This document shows positions 37,012 to 45,820 of a stretch of DNA of 53,065 nucleotides, one piece after another. The notes below the pieces were generated by a model, which was not told the origin of the DNA, did not search any database, and saw only the letters and a list, made by a program, of their open reading frames with translations. Each line of letters starts with the position of its first letter. Positions within the stretch are counted from its first letter, which is position 1. The stretch spans positions 1 through 53,065 of the forward strand of contig JAOUMD010000004.1 in NCBI GenBank assembly GCA_029881675.1, in the 5' to 3' direction. The stretch comes from Minisyncoccota bacterium (GTDB lineage Bacteria; Patescibacteriota; Microgenomatia; UBA1400; PJMF01). A program made the position numbers and the translations under genes.

Positions 37012-37302
37012 ATGAAATGGAATGTAGTAATTTTAAGTTTGCTCATGGTTGGAATGTTGATTCTTGGGGGATGCGTCATAGGGCCCAACAGTTCTCAGAA
37101 TGTTACCCTTGCTCCAACTCCAAGTTTCGGTATTAGTGCAGGTTATTGTGGTGATGGAAATGTTCAATCACCCGAGACTTGTGCTAACTGCTCTGTAGAT
37201 GCAGGAATATGTCCGGTGGAAACACCTCCTGCACTTAACTTTACGCCAACACCAGAGCCAGAGATAGTTCCAGTCCGATCTTCAGCACCACCTAACCAAT
37301 AA
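37012..37302 (+). CDS. Small Cys-rich lipoprotein
   Basis: A 96-aa lipoprotein. Signal peptide MKWNVVILSLLMVGMLILGGC ends in a lipobox with Cys at residue 21. After a Thr/Pro linker the motif YCGDGNVQSPETCANCSVDAG.C has the CGDG...C...C pattern of small Cys-rich surface modules. A Pro/Thr-rich tail follows. I chose ATG 37012 because AGAGGAA is 8 nt upstream; an in-frame ATG at 36994 overlaps that site. It has an extended -10 promoter and a terminator (37340-37367), so it is monocistronic. Function unknown. Confidence 0.75.
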   Translation: MKWNVVILSLLMVGMLILGGCVIGPNSSQNVTLAPTPSFGISAGYCGDGNVQSPETCANCSVDAGICPVETPPALNFTPTPEPEIVPVRSSAPPNQ

Positions 37303-37339
37303 GGGGAGGGGGAGTATGAAGATAGGGAATCACACAACA

Positions 37340-37367
37340 GCGCCCCTGTACTTATGGGGCGTTTTTG
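37340..37367 (+). terminator. Intrinsic terminator
   Basis: CGCCCC (37341-37346) pairs with GGGGCG (37356-37361), followed by TTTTT. Confidence 0.88.
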
Positions 37368-37377
37368 CATTTATAAG

Positions 37378-38007
37378 CTATTTTAACCACCCTTGCTCAT
37401 TTCCTATGTTTGTCTCTGGTCCATGTCCTGAAATAACCTTGGTATCTTTGGGTAATATTAGTAATTTCTCTAATGACTTAAGAATATCTTGATGATTTGA
37501 ATACTTAAAATCTGTTCTACCAATAGCTTCTTTAAAGAGCGTATCTCCACTAATCAATAACTTTTCTTCTTTACAATATAAAGAAACACTGCCTGGAGTA
37601 TGTCCGGGTGTATGAATAACTTTAAATTCTTTATTACCTAGTTTAATAGTCTCTTCATCATCATAAAAAGAGTCTGGAAGAGGAACAGGGTCTACTTGTC
37701 TTTTTAACCAATGCTGAGTCCTTTTTTGGACTGTTTTAACAAGGAAGAGATCTTCTTTGTGTAGATATATTTTTGCTTGTGGAAAATTAAGTTTTACTTC
37801 AAGTAGTCCCAAGATGTGGTCAAAGTGGCCATGGGTAAGAATAATCTTTGTAACATTAAGATCTTCTCTAATTATCTCTTCACTAATTAGACTTCCTTCA
37901 TCTGCAGGATCAACAATCCAGGCATCTAAAGTGTTTTTATCCCAGATTATGTAACAATTCGTATTTAGTTCTCCAAGAGTAAGTTTTTTTATTTTTAGAT
38001 CTGACAT
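37378..38007 (-). CDS. MBL-fold metallo-hydrolase (glyoxalase II-like)
   Basis: A 209-aa metallo-beta-lactamase-fold enzyme. The metal motif THGHFDH (about residues 58-64) and the later HTPGHTPGSV (about 131-140), SGDTLF (about 154) with GRTDF, and SGHGPETNIGNE near the C-terminus are the ligands of the glyoxalase-II subgroup, which hydrolyses S-acyl thioesters or related substrates. The substrate cannot be deduced. The ATG is 9 nt from TATACT on the minus strand (38022-38017), the shared palindromic -10, so it is leaderless. It is divergent from the HAD gene with 25 bp between the start codons. Confidence 0.9.
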   Translation of the reverse strand: MSDLKIKKLTLGELNTNCYIIWDKNTLDAWIVDPADEGSLISEEIIREDLNVTKIILTHGHFDHILGLLEVKLNFPQAKIYLHKEDLFLVKTVQKRTQHWLKRQVDPVPLPDSFYDDEETIKLGNKEFKVIHTPGHTPGSVSLYCKEEKLLISGDTLFKEAIGRTDFKYSNHQDILKSLEKLLILPKDTKVISGHGPETNIGNEQGWLK

Positions 38008-38016
38008 GGTTTGTAT

Positions 38017-38024
38017 AGTATACT
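38017..38024. promoter_or_regulatory. Shared palindromic -10 for a divergent leaderless pair
   Basis: AGTATACT (38017-38024) is its own reverse complement and contains TATACT on both strands (plus 38019-38024, minus 38022-38017). The start codons lie 8 nt (HAD, plus) and 9 nt (MBL, minus) away. Both mRNAs would start at or just before the ATG, so one 8-bp box serves two genes and they compete for polymerase. Confidence 0.65.
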
Positions 38025-38032
38025 GGGCTTAT

Positions 38033-38674
38033 ATGGAGAAACAAATCATTCTTTTTGACATTGATAAGACATTATTTGATGTTGATACATTTTTTAATAA
38101 GAATTTATGGCCTGCTGTTGAAAAAGACTTGGGTATATCAAGAGCTAAGCTGGATAAGGTCAGTGAAGTATACAAAGAAAGTATCTCAAAGGGAACAGAA
38201 TTTGATCCTAAAGGTTGGTTAAAGGAAGCAAAGAAGCAACTAGGGGAGAGGGCAAAAGGGATTGAAGAGCTATTTTATAATCCTGACTTTTTTACTTCCA
38301 GCTTATTTCCCGAAGTTATCCCAACATTAAATAACCTGAGAGATGACTTTATTTTGGGTGTTTATTCAGAAGGTGTTGATGAGTGGCAAAGAAAAAAGCT
38401 TGAACTAGGCGGAATAAATAACTATTTTGATCAACAATATGTTTCAATTAGTTCTAACAAGGTTTCGGAAATGGTTTTGGGTTGGATTCCACAAAAGGCA
38501 GTAATCATTGATGATCGTGAGGATTTTATTTTAGAGTTAGCAAAATTAGATAAAGTTTATCCAATTTGGATTAACAGAACTGCTAAGGAAGCTCTGCCTA
38601 ATACAATGATGATTACTAGTTTAACTCAACTTTTAGCAATGCTGGAGAGAATTAGATTAGAAAATCCACAATAA
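38033..38674 (+). CDS. HAD-superfamily hydrolase
   Basis: A 213-aa haloacid-dehalogenase-type phosphatase. DIDKT (residues 9-13) is the nucleophile motif, a helical cap follows, VYSEGVDEW (about 113) has the motif II Ser, K near 133 is motif III, and IIDDREDF (about 161-168) is motif IV. Small-molecule or nucleotide phosphatase activity is the usual role, but the substrate is unknown. The start is set at ATG 38033; an upstream in-frame ATG at 38006 lies before the predicted +1. Its end overlaps the convergent site-2 protease by 23 bp. Confidence 0.88.
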   Translation: MEKQIILFDIDKTLFDVDTFFNKNLWPAVEKDLGISRAKLDKVSEVYKESISKGTEFDPKGWLKEAKKQLGERAKGIEELFYNPDFFTSSLFPEVIPTLNNLRDDFILGVYSEGVDEWQRKKLELGGINNYFDQQYVSISSNKVSEMVLGWIPQKAVIIDDREDFILELAKLDKVYPIWINRTAKEALPNTMMITSLTQLLAMLERIRLENPQ

Positions 38675-39269
38675 AGCTAACCACTGGCCAAATTAGGCTA
38701 GAAACAGGTGAAACACCATTCCAAGGGATAATAAGAGCAATTAGGACAAACATGCCATAACGATGCATGAAACTTTCATATTCAATAGCTTGCTCTGCAG
38801 GTAGGAATGACATAAGGATTTTACTCCCATCCAAAGGGTGAACTGGGACTAAGTTAAATATTGCTAAAACCACATTAATTACCATGACTTGGAAAAGTCC
38901 TGTCATGACCCAAAGTTGTGGGAGAAGTTCTGCTCTGAGGAATAATGAGATAAGAAGAGCAATAATTAAGTTAGAAACAGGTCCAGCAAGGGCAATAAGA
39001 GCTGTATCTCTTTGAGGATTTTTTAGGTTATATGAATCAAATTCAACAGGTTTACCCCAACCAAATCTGGTCAATAGAATCATAATTACCCCAAGTGGAT
39101 CTAGATGAGCCCTAGGATCTAGGGTGATTCTACCTTGAAATCTTGGTGTAGGATCTCCAAGTTTATCTGCTGTAAAGGCGTGTGCAAACTCATGAACAGT
39201 TATGGAAAGCAGTAAGCCTGGGAAAATAATAAAGAAGGCTAACGGGTTTGAAAACAGCAAATTGGTCAT
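38652..39269 (-). CDS. Site-2 protease (M50) family membrane metalloprotease
   Basis: A 205-aa multi-pass protein. HEFAHAF (residues about 26-32) carries the catalytic HExxH-like zinc motif within a transmembrane helix, and NLVPVHPLDGSKIL (about 139-152) the third ligand Asp. About six hydrophobic segments are present. Short M50 proteins lacking the PDZ domain cleave membrane-embedded substrates, often anti-sigma factors or small signal-peptide remnants. The substrate is unknown. TATAAT on the minus strand (39282-39277) is 7 nt before the ATG, so it is leaderless. It ends inside the convergent HAD gene by 23 bp. Confidence 0.88.
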   Translation of the reverse strand: MTNLLFSNPLAFFIIFPGLLLSITVHEFAHAFTADKLGDPTPRFQGRITLDPRAHLDPLGVIMILLTRFGWGKPVEFDSYNLKNPQRDTALIALAGPVSNLIIALLISLFLRAELLPQLWVMTGLFQVMVINVVLAIFNLVPVHPLDGSKILMSFLPAEQAIEYESFMHRYGMFVLIALIIPWNGVSPVSSLIWPVVSFIVDFLI

Positions 39270-39335
39270 GTTGGGTATTATATATAAGAATTGTATATTT
39301 GCTAAGAGGCGTATCTAGTGGTAAAATACCTTTCT

Positions 39336-39554
39336 ATGGCAGGATTCGCATTCAAATACCCACGAGTAGCACATATTGGAAACAAAGTTTCCCATGCTAA
39401 AAATCGTTCAAAAAAAAGTTTTAAGTATAATCTTCACACTGTGACTGTTGTTGTCGATGGTGTTAAGAAAAGACTTAAAGTACCAACTAAAATTTTAAGA
39501 TCACTTAAAAAAGCAGGTCTTACTACTCATTGGAAAAAACCAACTGAAGCTTAG
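39336..39554 (+). CDS. rpmB: Ribosomal protein bL28
   Basis: A 72-aa large-subunit protein. RVAHIGNKVSHAKNRSKKSFKYNLHTV is the conserved segment (family: GNNVSHANNKTKR), and KVPTKILRSLKKAGLTTHW ends the protein. The start is ATG 39336, because a TGGTAAAAT extended -10 (39319-39327) lies 8 nt upstream; an in-frame GTG at 39318 would lie before the transcript start. The mRNA is leaderless. A terminator follows at 39578. Confidence 0.92.
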   Translation: MAGFAFKYPRVAHIGNKVSHAKNRSKKSFKYNLHTVTVVVDGVKKRLKVPTKILRSLKKAGLTTHWKKPTEA

Positions 39555-39577
39555 GTTTTAGTTTTAAAATGAAATAT

Positions 39578-39605
39578 AATCGTCAGCTTGTCTGGCGATT
39601 TTTTA
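39578..39605 (+). terminator. Intrinsic terminator of rpmB
   Basis: AATCGTCAG (39578-39586) pairs with CTGGCGATT (39592-39600, one G-T wobble), followed by more T. It sits directly before the fmt stop codon on the opposite strand. Confidence 0.88.
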
Positions 39606-40544
39606 TTAGTTGAGAATATTTTTGACCTGATTCCACCTGGCTCTGGATTGGCCTTCTATTTGAACTTCGTTTAGAACTAATTTGTTGTTTTCTACCTTAG
39701 TAGAATGAATTTTCATTCTTTTGTCACCCTTAGCTGTAGGAATTATTGTCCATAATGAAGGAAAACCATATAGGGCTCGAGATACTTTTTCGATAAAGTA
39801 AGCATCTATCGAATTAATCTCTTGAAGAGATATTATTTTTGAAAGCATTTTTGAGGAAAGGTTAGGTTTGCATGATTTTCCATCCATTGTGTCTTTGATA
39901 ACATCCCATTCAATGAATCCATCATCACGTTTAAATCTCGAAGCATAAGGAAAGTCGTTATTAGGTTGGGGGATAGTTGTTAGTTCTCCTTTTTGAAATT
40001 TACTGATTACTGTAGGGAAAGATTTTCCACCTAATGTATATAGCTTTTCATAAAGTGATTCTCTTGTTTCTGCTTTTTCTAAATCAATGCTTTCTTGGTA
40101 GATTGTGCCACCTTTATCAAATTCCTCATTCATTTCAATAATAGTAATGCCAGATTTTTCTTCTCCCATTAGGATTGTCCACTCACCAGGGTTAGCTCCA
40201 CGATATTTTGGTAATAGACTAAAGTGAAGGTTCAAAGAGGCTATTTTAGGCTCACTAAGGAGCTTTCCAGGCAAAAGTTTTCCATATCCAGCCGTAATTA
40301 TGAAGTCAGCTTTAAAACCATTCCCAATATCAGAGAACAATAAAGGCATTTGGGTTGTAAATGGGATATTATTTTCTTCTGCTAATGTTTGGACAGGTCC
40401 TTTTTCTTCTTTACCTTTACGATTAACAAATGGTGGAGTAGTCACTACATGAATAACATCTATTAAATTTGATTTAATTAATTCTTTAAGGACAATTGCA
40501 GAATAGTGTCCAAATGAGCCAAAGAAAATAATGGTAGGTTTCAT
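39606..40544 (-). CDS. fmt: Methionyl-tRNA formyltransferase
   Basis: A 312-aa enzyme that formylates Met-tRNA for initiation. The N-terminal formyltransferase domain carries IIFFGSFGHY, the catalytic SLNLHFSLLPKYRGANPGEWTI (here Asn-Leu-His-Phe-Ser in place of the usual N.HPSLLP), and ITIIEMNEEFDKGGTI. The C-terminal domain (about 205-312) includes a shifted FPYASRFKRDDGFIEWD. Length is normal. It starts 2 nt after the def stop and is cotranscribed with it. Its presence with def shows formyl-Met initiation in this organism. Leaderless mRNAs are started by 70S ribosomes carrying formyl-Met-tRNA, so this enzyme should matter especially here. Confidence 0.92.
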   Translation of the reverse strand: MKPTIIFFGSFGHYSAIVLKELIKSNLIDVIHVVTTPPFVNRKGKEEKGPVQTLAEENNIPFTTQMPLLFSDIGNGFKADFIITAGYGKLLPGKLLSEPKIASLNLHFSLLPKYRGANPGEWTILMGEEKSGITIIEMNEEFDKGGTIYQESIDLEKAETRESLYEKLYTLGGKSFPTVISKFQKGELTTIPQPNNDFPYASRFKRDDGFIEWDVIKDTMDGKSCKPNLSSKMLSKIISLQEINSIDAYFIEKVSRALYGFPSLWTIIPTAKGDKRMKIHSTKVENNKLVLNEVQIEGQSRARWNQVKNILN

Positions 40545-40546
40545 AT

Positions 40547-41131
40547 TTAAAGAGTTTCTAAAACACTGATATTGGTAGTTTCTTCAAGCTTACCAGTTTT
40601 ATTGTTTTCAAAATATACTGGAAGATCATATTCTAGTGCATAGTCAGTAAAGAGAATTCCATCTAAGTGGTCTGCCTCATGTTGAATGACTCTTGCATAA
40701 AAATCATCAAAACGTTCTTTCTGAGGGATTAACTTACCGTTTTCTAACATCATATATTCAAGTTCAACCCATTCCCAGCGAGGGACTGGTGCATATATCT
40801 TTGGGATAGAAAGACAACCTTCTAACTGGGGATTATTTTTGTCAGGACCGAAAGTTTGTTTTCCAGCATGTTTTGTAATGATTGGATTTATATAGTGTTT
40901 GATCTCTAATGAGTTTTCATCATCAAAGTTATCTATATTAGATAGCTGGGTAGTAAAGATTCTAAGTTTTTTATCAACCTGTGGTGCGGCAAGACCAACC
41001 CCTTTTGGATTCTCTTTGTTTTTTAAGGTTAATTCTAGTTCTTCAATAAACTTGATAAGTTTTTTATCAACTGTTTTTACCTCAATAGCTTTTTGTCTTA
41101 ATGTTTGATGTGGTGCTGAAATAATTTTCAT
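40547..41131 (-). CDS. def: Peptide deformylase
   Basis: A 194-aa metalloenzyme removing the formyl group from new proteins. The three motifs are GVGLAAPQV (about residues 44-52), EGCLSIP (about 104-110, metal ligand Cys) and QHEADHLDG (about 150-158, HExxH zinc site). The length is normal with a somewhat longer C-terminal tail. TATAAT on the minus strand (41145-41140) lies 8 nt before the ATG, so it is leaderless. It is the first gene of def-fmt, a pair commonly adjacent in bacteria. Confidence 0.95.
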   Translation of the reverse strand: MKIISAPHQTLRQKAIEVKTVDKKLIKFIEELELTLKNKENPKGVGLAAPQVDKKLRIFTTQLSNIDNFDDENSLEIKHYINPIITKHAGKQTFGPDKNNPQLEGCLSIPKIYAPVPRWEWVELEYMMLENGKLIPQKERFDDFYARVIQHEADHLDGILFTDYALEYDLPVYFENNKTGKLEETTNISVLETL

Positions 41132-41166
41132 CTGGGGATATTATACCTTGCTAGTACAACCTTTAA

Positions 41167-42756
41167 TTAGGTGATACTAATTTTGCTATTCGTTGATAAT
41201 CCAGAACAGCGTAAAGTAGTTTCAGTAAATCCAGGCATTTTTAAATAACGGTTATCTAAAAAGGTTGGTAGAATAGCAAAATCTCTGAGCTGAGGGTCAG
41301 CTGATACTTCTAATCCAAGTCTTTTTAAAGATGCTAATACCTTCCATATTTGTCTAGTATCGTGTCCGACACCTTCTCCCCAAAGTCCATAAACAACTTC
41401 AAGAGCCTTGTTTAGACCACTGCGCTGGAAAGATTTATCAACTTTTTTTAAGTATTTAATTTGTTTGTTCTGTTGTGATGTTAATTTCTTATCATCTAAT
41501 AATGAGTCAGGTGGTACTGCTGAGAAATCATTGATGATAATGAGTCCGTCTTTAGCGTCAACATCATGTGCAAGATGATCAAAGACTCTAGTAGCTGTTG
41601 TTCTGTCATTATTTTTGTTACTCATAGCTCCTGCAGTATAGGTTGATATTCCACCAATTACTTTTCTATCATTCATTTCAGAGAGAAGATATTCTGCTTC
41701 TTCAATGTTTAGACCAAACTCAGATAGCTTTTCTTTATCTTGAATTTCAAGAGCTTTTTTAATCTCCAGTAGGACATCCTGAAGTGGCTTATCAGCAGAA
41801 CCAATGATGTAATCAATATCTAATCTAAAATCTTCATCAGTATTCTCTTCAAGTTCTATTTGCTCAATCTTATCTTTACCTTCCTCAGCCATATCATGAT
41901 TAATTTCTCTGATAATTATATTTGCTTTACCTTTAGTCTGAGGATCTTTGGCTATCTGATGCGCTAATATGACAGATAACTCTGCATTTCCACCACCAGG
42001 CTCTATGATGGTGACTTTTTCATCTGGATGATCAATGATGTATTGTTTTACGTGGTCAAACATTTCATTTGCAAGTCTTAATCTAGTTTCCTGATCATTA
42101 GAACGCCACATTGTTTCTTTTGATAATTTCTCTGGATTAATTTTTACAATATCTGCCTGAAGACTACCTAGCTTTGGTAAGAAGCTGTGAAACATTGATG
42201 TGGACCACTGAGGTGAATATTGGTCATTTTTAGTTGAAAGAGGAACAGATTGAGTACAAAAACGATGAAAGAGCCCATAGATGCGGCCAGCAGAAAGAAT
42301 TCGATAAACCGAACTAGCATCATAAACAGGAAGTCTAGTAAAAATAGTGACTACAACCTCTCTAATATGTGGATCAAGCAGTGGTAGAAAAATGTTTTCA
42401 TTTTTCTTATTATGTGATTGGATTTGATGGTAATGATCTAATTGTAGGATCAATTGTTGAACCTCACTACTTACAGGAACTGCATTTTCATAGAGTTTTT
42501 TCCAGGCAGGGCTTTTTAGGAGTGCTTGTGCAGACAGAGAAAGTCCTTCAATGTTAGTATCTAGTTGTCCTTGAATTTCTTGAAGAAGTGGATTCCGTTC
42601 TATATCACCAATTTCTTTATCAGAAATAGTTAAATAGCCATGATCAGGAAGAGATGAAGAAGATTCTTTTCTTTTTTTATTTAAACTATCTAGATAGGAG
42701 TTTGCAATTCCTTTTTGAAGGCCTGTCAGTGGGGAGGGGACGAGAGATTCTCTCAT
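41167..42756 (-). CDS. Hypothetical protein with SAM-methyltransferase-like segment
   Basis: A 529-aa cytoplasmic protein. In the middle, VTIIEPGGGNAELSVILA (about 249-266) resembles methyltransferase motif I (E/DxGxG), followed by an acidic strand and GLIIINDFSAVPPDS (about 400), similar to motif IV. The N-terminal 200 residues are helical and unfamiliar; DARKQIWK-like charged helices follow near the end. Full identity as a methyltransferase is uncertain. The start codon ATGA overlaps the stop of the upstream 1017-aa gene by 4 bp, so the two are translationally coupled and probably act together. No partner family is known to me. Confidence 0.65.
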   Translation of the reverse strand: MRESLVPSPLTGLQKGIANSYLDSLNKKRKESSSSLPDHGYLTISDKEIGDIERNPLLQEIQGQLDTNIEGLSLSAQALLKSPAWKKLYENAVPVSSEVQQLILQLDHYHQIQSHNKKNENIFLPLLDPHIREVVVTIFTRLPVYDASSVYRILSAGRIYGLFHRFCTQSVPLSTKNDQYSPQWSTSMFHSFLPKLGSLQADIVKINPEKLSKETMWRSNDQETRLRLANEMFDHVKQYIIDHPDEKVTIIEPGGGNAELSVILAHQIAKDPQTKGKANIIIREINHDMAEEGKDKIEQIELEENTDEDFRLDIDYIIGSADKPLQDVLLEIKKALEIQDKEKLSEFGLNIEEAEYLLSEMNDRKVIGGISTYTAGAMSNKNNDRTTATRVFDHLAHDVDAKDGLIIINDFSAVPPDSLLDDKKLTSQQNKQIKYLKKVDKSFQRSGLNKALEVVYGLWGEGVGHDTRQIWKVLASLKRLGLEVSADPQLRDFAILPTFLDNRYLKMPGFTETTLRCSGLSTNSKISIT

Positions 42757-45700
42757 GCTGCTTGCTCCTGTAGTTCATGTAATTCTTGATATTTCTCAAG
42801 CATAGTTAAAACACGGTCCATATTTTCTTCAACTAAATCTTCAAAATTTATTATATTATCTGCATCATCTCCATTTATGTTTGCTAAACCTTCTGAAACA
42901 ACATCATCCATTTGTCTGAGAACAATGCTAATCTTCTCATTTTCTTCTTGTCCATGACTAGAAGCAGCAATAACAAAACCAAAGTAATCGTAAACTTCAT
43001 CCATGGCAGTTGAGAAGGAAGTAATATTAATACCAGAGTCTTTTTTTGCTTTTTTACGGGCTTTTTTCATGAAATCTGATTCATTATCATCTGGTTTTTT
43101 CTCTGGATCTAGGCGAGGTATTGCAGGAACAAGTGATGAAAGAAGCACAGTTCCAGTAGCCATGTCTGTTAATTCTTTTGAAGTTATACTAGATATCTTA
43201 GTAAGAATGTTCCGGTAGTCTCCAGCCATTTCTGACATAACAGCAATAATTCCAGAATCACCACTTCTTACGACTTGTCTCTCTTTATCAAAGAAAGCAA
43301 ATGAAAGAACTACTTTTTGTAGTTTTCTTTTTGCTTCATGAAGAGGAATATCTTCTAATTGTGCAATTTCTTCGATTGTTTTTCCTTTATTTTCAGATTT
43401 ATTCAAAATATCAATAAAATCTCTTGTTTCTTTTTGCATTTTGTCATTGTATTGGAGGGGGACTGGGGTGAGTGATTCACCAATCTTCATGCCAGCCTCA
43501 CTAAAGTCAGCTTTTTCTAAAAATTGGATATTATTTAGGGCGCCTTTTCTTGGAGTCATTTGCCAAAGATTATTTAAAGTATGCAGGATTGAAGCTGAGA
43601 TTAGAGCGTTAATATCAAAGTTGAACTTGCCTTCTTCATCTTGAGATTTAAAGAATTCATAGAGTTTCTGAACTCTCTTTTGATATTTTTCCCTACTGAT
43701 TTCGATTGTACGAAGTTTTGCTTCTTGTTCTTCGTTGATTAGGTTTTCTCCATTATTTAGCTGAGTGACATCAAGTGAGCCTGTCTTTGGATCAGGATCA
43801 TCCATTAATTGGTAAAGAGTATCAGATTCTTCTAACATGTGTTCTAGTTTTAAGCTTGAAACTCTTCCATCAGTCCAGGAATGAGAACCTTTTTGAGCTC
43901 CTTCGCCAGTAAGCTTGCCATCTTCTCCAACAAAGAGTGTTAGGGAAAATTTAATCCCAGATCCATGTGTCCAAGACTGCATACCTCTTTGGATGACATC
44001 ATCGTGACTGATGCTATCATCATCTTTTAGTAAGACTAAACTAGTATCAGCTGAAGAAGGGTCATCTTCAATAAATTTCCTTTTTTGGGCTTCTTGGATA
44101 GTAGTTTCTCCACTGAGTGCTTTATTCTTTAGTTCGTCATCTGGCTCAAAGGGGAACCAACCTTCATCTTGATCAAATTGTCTTGTGAAACTTTCAATAA
44201 AAGGCGAAATTTTATCTGTAAGCTCTTCCTCTTTATTTTGATCAATATCTTTTCCGTGAAGCTCTTCTTTGGTAAAGATTAGCTTTTTAAATTTATTTCC
44301 CTTATGAACTACAATGGAGTACTGTTGCTGAAGGGGCATATCTGTATGTGTCCAGCCGTCCATAATATCTAATGCATTATTTCTACCTTCATTCTGAAGG
44401 GTAGAGAGAAGTTGTTGTCTTGCCATAATGGCAATTGCTTGAACTTGATCAATGTTGCGAAGGTGATCAAGCTTATCTTTACTTAATGAGAATCTACTGT
44501 AATATGAACCTTTCTCACTATTAATCATTTTATTTTTCACTTCTTGATTGACTTCACCATTCTCATTTACAGTGGGTCTATTGACGTGGTGGATCCACCA
44601 TTTTTTAAGATTATCTTGAAATTTAACAATGTTTTCTCCAGATCTTTCCCAGTAGTTTTTGATGATTCCTAGGACAAGACCTCTTGTTAAAGTGAAACTA
44701 CTTTTATATGTGGCCCCAGCACTTTCTTTATCAAAAGTTGTTAAAATGTACATCTTACGAACAGCTTTAATAATTTCTTCACCGGGAACTGCTTGAGTTT
44801 GTTCTTTGAATTGTTCAAGCAGAGCAACAATCGGTTTGTCAGCGGGGTTATCAGACTGCCTAAAGTGGTCTAGAGCATCTTGTAATCCTTTTAGAAATTC
44901 ACTATGTGCTTTTGGTTCAACATCTTTGGAAATTTGATTAACTTGTAAAACAAATTCTTTGTCAAGTCTTTTTACTTTAAATTGCGTTAATTCTTGATTA
45001 GTTTCAAAAGTAGAACGATGGGTTTCAATGACTCTTGTAAGGACTTCATTTCCATTTTTATCATTTATCGTTATCGCATTGACAAGTTTAGTAATATTTT
45101 GAAAAAAATCGTCTTGATCTTCAGAATTTAAAAGAACTTTAAAAAGCTTTTCTATGTCCGGTATTTTACCGGTTTTTTCATCGGCACTAAGTTTTATGGC
45201 ATTTTCTGCATATGCACCAAGGATTTCATCAACAAGATGCACTCTGATTAATTGAGAACGTTGATCAAAAATTTCTTTAACTTTTCCAATTTTCTGATAA
45301 TGAATTTTCTCTAGAGCTTGATAGGTGGGTGGTTCGGGTAGCTCAGTTCCTATTTCTTCAATTTCAGGAATTGGAAGTGATAAGATAGCCTTTTCAGTTT
45401 TTCCAGTAAAAGTACCTCTTACAGCTTCTATATGAGCTGGGATAGAAAGACGTTCACGGTTAGAAAAATTTATTATATGCCAGTATTCATTGGTTAAATA
45501 AATACGATCTTTTTCATCGGTTTGTTTTTCAATATCCGAGAGAATCTCTTTCTCTTTTTGGAATCTTTCTTTAGATTTTTGATACTGTGGATCATTTTGT
45601 TCCCTCTGTATTTTTTTATCTTGTTCTTTTTTAAATCTTTTTTGTGCTTTATCGTAACTAACTTTTTTAGGCTTATCTGACTGATCATTGGGCTGATCAT

Positions 45701-45806
45701 TGGGCCTCTCTCTTTTCCCACTAGATAGAGTACCAGTTTCAGTTGTATTACTTACTTCAGGTTTATCTACTGGTTCTGATTGAAGAGGCTGCTTATCAAT
45801 AGCCAT
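42753..45806 (-). CDS. Very large hypothetical protein, 1017 aa
   Basis: A soluble protein with no family I recognise. The first 100 residues are Lys/Asp/Gln-rich and low-complexity (RERPNDQPNDQSDKPKK, KSKERFQKEKE), probably disordered or coiled. The remainder is mainly helical with many charged repeats; residues about 580-700 are more globular (GMQSWTHGSGIKFSLTLFVGEDGKL, ...DGRVSSLKLEHML). TACAAT on the minus strand (45819-45814) is 7 nt before the ATG, so it is leaderless and heads the pair with the methyltransferase-like gene. No catalytic motif or transmembrane segment is evident. The size and operon partner suggest a dedicated complex. Confidence 0.65.
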   Translation of the reverse strand: MAIDKQPLQSEPVDKPEVSNTTETGTLSSGKRERPNDQPNDQSDKPKKVSYDKAQKRFKKEQDKKIQREQNDPQYQKSKERFQKEKEILSDIEKQTDEKDRIYLTNEYWHIINFSNRERLSIPAHIEAVRGTFTGKTEKAILSLPIPEIEEIGTELPEPPTYQALEKIHYQKIGKVKEIFDQRSQLIRVHLVDEILGAYAENAIKLSADEKTGKIPDIEKLFKVLLNSEDQDDFFQNITKLVNAITINDKNGNEVLTRVIETHRSTFETNQELTQFKVKRLDKEFVLQVNQISKDVEPKAHSEFLKGLQDALDHFRQSDNPADKPIVALLEQFKEQTQAVPGEEIIKAVRKMYILTTFDKESAGATYKSSFTLTRGLVLGIIKNYWERSGENIVKFQDNLKKWWIHHVNRPTVNENGEVNQEVKNKMINSEKGSYYSRFSLSKDKLDHLRNIDQVQAIAIMARQQLLSTLQNEGRNNALDIMDGWTHTDMPLQQQYSIVVHKGNKFKKLIFTKEELHGKDIDQNKEEELTDKISPFIESFTRQFDQDEGWFPFEPDDELKNKALSGETTIQEAQKRKFIEDDPSSADTSLVLLKDDDSISHDDVIQRGMQSWTHGSGIKFSLTLFVGEDGKLTGEGAQKGSHSWTDGRVSSLKLEHMLEESDTLYQLMDDPDPKTGSLDVTQLNNGENLINEEQEAKLRTIEISREKYQKRVQKLYEFFKSQDEEGKFNFDINALISASILHTLNNLWQMTPRKGALNNIQFLEKADFSEAGMKIGESLTPVPLQYNDKMQKETRDFIDILNKSENKGKTIEEIAQLEDIPLHEAKRKLQKVVLSFAFFDKERQVVRSGDSGIIAVMSEMAGDYRNILTKISSITSKELTDMATGTVLLSSLVPAIPRLDPEKKPDDNESDFMKKARKKAKKDSGINITSFSTAMDEVYDYFGFVIAASSHGQEENEKISIVLRQMDDVVSEGLANINGDDADNIINFEDLVEENMDRVLTMLEKYQELHELQEQAA

Positions 45807-45820
45807 CTATCCTATTGTAG

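Noticed and set aside
38006-38032. Upstream ATG for the HAD gene
   Set aside because: It lies before the predicted transcript start, overlaps the MBL start codon, and adds residues not seen in the HAD fold.
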